A DNA stretch of 64,000 bases, from NCBI RefSeq assembly GCF_017357105.1, contig NZ_CP071596.1, positions 682,001-746,000 on the forward strand, written 5' to 3'. This stretch comes from Natronosalvus caseinilyticus (GTDB lineage: Archaea; Halobacteriota; Halobacteria; Halobacteriales; Natrialbaceae). This document shows, piece after piece, positions 63,153-64,000 of the stretch (the stretch's first letter is position 1; each line of letters starts with the position of its first letter). The notes under the pieces are model-generated. The model did not search any database, had not been told where the DNA came from, and saw only the letters and a list, made by a program, of their open reading frames with translations. The position numbers and the translations under genes are program-made.

Positions 63153-63866
63153 TTAGTACGACCGCACCTCGAGTCCGTCGTCGGTTCCGACGTACGTCGC
63201 GTCGGCGAGATCGACGAACAGGCCGTGTTCGAGGACGCCGGGAATCGACGCGAGGTCGCGGCCGAGGGCGGCCGGGTCGTCGATCGAACCGAACGCGCAG
63301 TCGAGGACGAGGTTCCCGTTGTCGGTGACCACGGGGCCGTCCTTGTGCGTCGCCATGCGGAGGGTCGGTTCACCGCCGAGGTCCGCAACGCGATTCGCGA
63401 CCACGGTGTGTGCCGCGGGGAGCACTTCGACTGGAACCGGTGCCTCGAGTGCGGAGACAAGTTTCGAGGAATCCGCGACGACGACGAACCGGTCGGCCGC
63501 GGCGGCGACGAGTTTTTCGCGGGCATGGGCCGCGCCGCCACCCTTGATCAGTACCCCGTGGGCGGGGGAGTCGGGGTCGTCGACGACCTGGTCCGCTCCG
63601 TCGATGGCCAGGTCGATCCCGTCGACGGCGTCGAGGTCGGTCAGCGGGATTCCGACCTCGAGGGCCAGTTGCCTGGACTGGAAGGAGGTCGCGATTCCCC
63701 GGATCTCGAGGCCGTCTGCGACTGCACGGCCGAGTGCTTCGATGGCGTAGGCGGTCGTGGATCCGGTGCCGAGGCCGACGACCATCCCGTCTTCGATCTC
63801 CTCGGCTGCTCGTTCCCCCGCACGGCGCTTGTGGGCGTCGGCGCCGCCCGACGATTTCGCGCTCAT
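63153..63866 (-). CDS. rpiA: Ribose-5-phosphate isomerase A
   Basis: The protein is 237 residues from ATG 63866 ([27 protein letters not shown]). Motifs: [21 protein letters not shown] (phosphate loop), [10 protein letters not shown] (catalytic DGAD), [31 protein letters not shown] (KGGGAA), and the C-terminal [18 protein letters not shown]. It interconverts ribose 5-phosphate and ribulose 5-phosphate. The upstream frame to 63983 adds unrelated residues. Length is typical (about 225-240). Convergent with the membrane protein at 62679. Confidence 0.95.
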   Translation of the reverse strand: MSAKSSGGADAHKRRAGERAAEEIEDGMVVGLGTGSTTAYAIEALGRAVADGLEIRGIATSFQSRQLALEVGIPLTDLDAVDGIDLAIDGADQVVDDPDSPAHGVLIKGGGAAHAREKLVAAAADRFVVVADSSKLVSALEAPVPVEVLPAAHTVVANRVADLGGEPTLRMATHKDGPVVTDNGNLVLDCAFGSIDDPAALGRDLASIPGVLEHGLFVDLADATYVGTDDGLEVRSY

Positions 63867-64000
63867 ACCGTCACGAGCGGGCGGCGGGGGGAAAAGCGTA
63901 GCCCTCGAGGCCGACCCCTGGTCGGCTGAGCGAGTTGAGACCAACTCAATCGGGCGATTGTTCGAGCCAACCACACCCGCCAAAGCTTTTGGCTCGAGCG
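63867..64000. other. Upstream region of rpiA, window edge
   Basis: 134 bp after the rpiA start to the window end; only part of a promoter region is visible and no gene start can be seen. Confidence 0.4.

Overview
The window is chromosomal DNA from a halophilic archaeon. The GC content is high, the predicted proteins are very acidic, and CTCGAG is frequent. Many genes have a TATA-like box about 25-30 bp before the start codon, as expected for leaderless transcripts. The rRNA operon has the haloarchaeal order 16S, tRNA-Ala, 23S, 5S, tRNA-Cys. Two different leucyl-tRNA synthetase genes lie side by side, a situation known from Natrialbales such as Natrialba magadii. I infer a member of that order (Natrinema, Haloterrigena, Natronorubrum or Natrialba type), but no genus can be fixed by reading alone.

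Layout. 1-6400: a truncated YeiH-type transporter, a wHTH/membrane-protein pair, an exported HExxH metalloprotease with a PGF-CTERM tail, a GNAT enzyme and a Tat-exported PQQ-like beta-propeller. 6377-6892: an unexplained, hairpin-rich non-coding stretch. 6900-15400: tryptophanase, a RAD55/KaiC-like protein, RNase HII, a methyltransferase, a DUF5810/DUF5809 pair, a Nudix hydrolase, a rhodanese and aIF1. 15500-19500: a PPC/DUF296 protein and the DNA polymerase D large subunit. 19600-30700: a FemAB-like GNAT protein, an Lrp regulator, a HalOD1 protein, SecF/SecD, a 1028-residue sensor kinase, RimI, a DUF892 ferritin-like protein and DUF6360. 30700-35600: nitrite/sulfite reductase, small unknown genes, a DUF7119 protein and an M20 peptidase. 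35700-43300: tRNA-Lys with a duplicated 3' end, a surface protein with a sequon repeat, and the complete rRNA operon on the minus strand with five tandem promoters. 43500-54000: halocyanin, dihydrolipoyl dehydrogenase, threonine dehydratase, a DUF2071 protein and two LeuRS genes. 54000-64000: membrane and lipoproteins, Hsp20, prephenate dehydratase, an AI-2E family transporter, a DUF547 protein, type 2 IPP isomerase, a FilR1-like regulator, an OsmC/ArsM-like pair and ribose-5-phosphate isomerase.

Most of the window is housekeeping: replication (PolD, RNase HII), translation (rRNA, tRNAs, LeuRS, aIF1, RimI), secretion (SecDF), and amino acid and isoprenoid metabolism. I found no CRISPR array, no intact insertion sequence and no clear defence system. 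The most interesting signals are embedded in this background. One is a block of about 195 bp with foreign codon usage inside the polymerase D gene, centred on a known intein insertion site but without an intein. Another is a LeuRS paralogue whose KMSKS motif is degenerate. A third is a duplicated tRNA-Lys 3' end that looks like an old integration scar. The others are rRNA promoters that share their initial transcribed sequence, a ParB-like HTH inside DUF7119, and the structured region after 6377.
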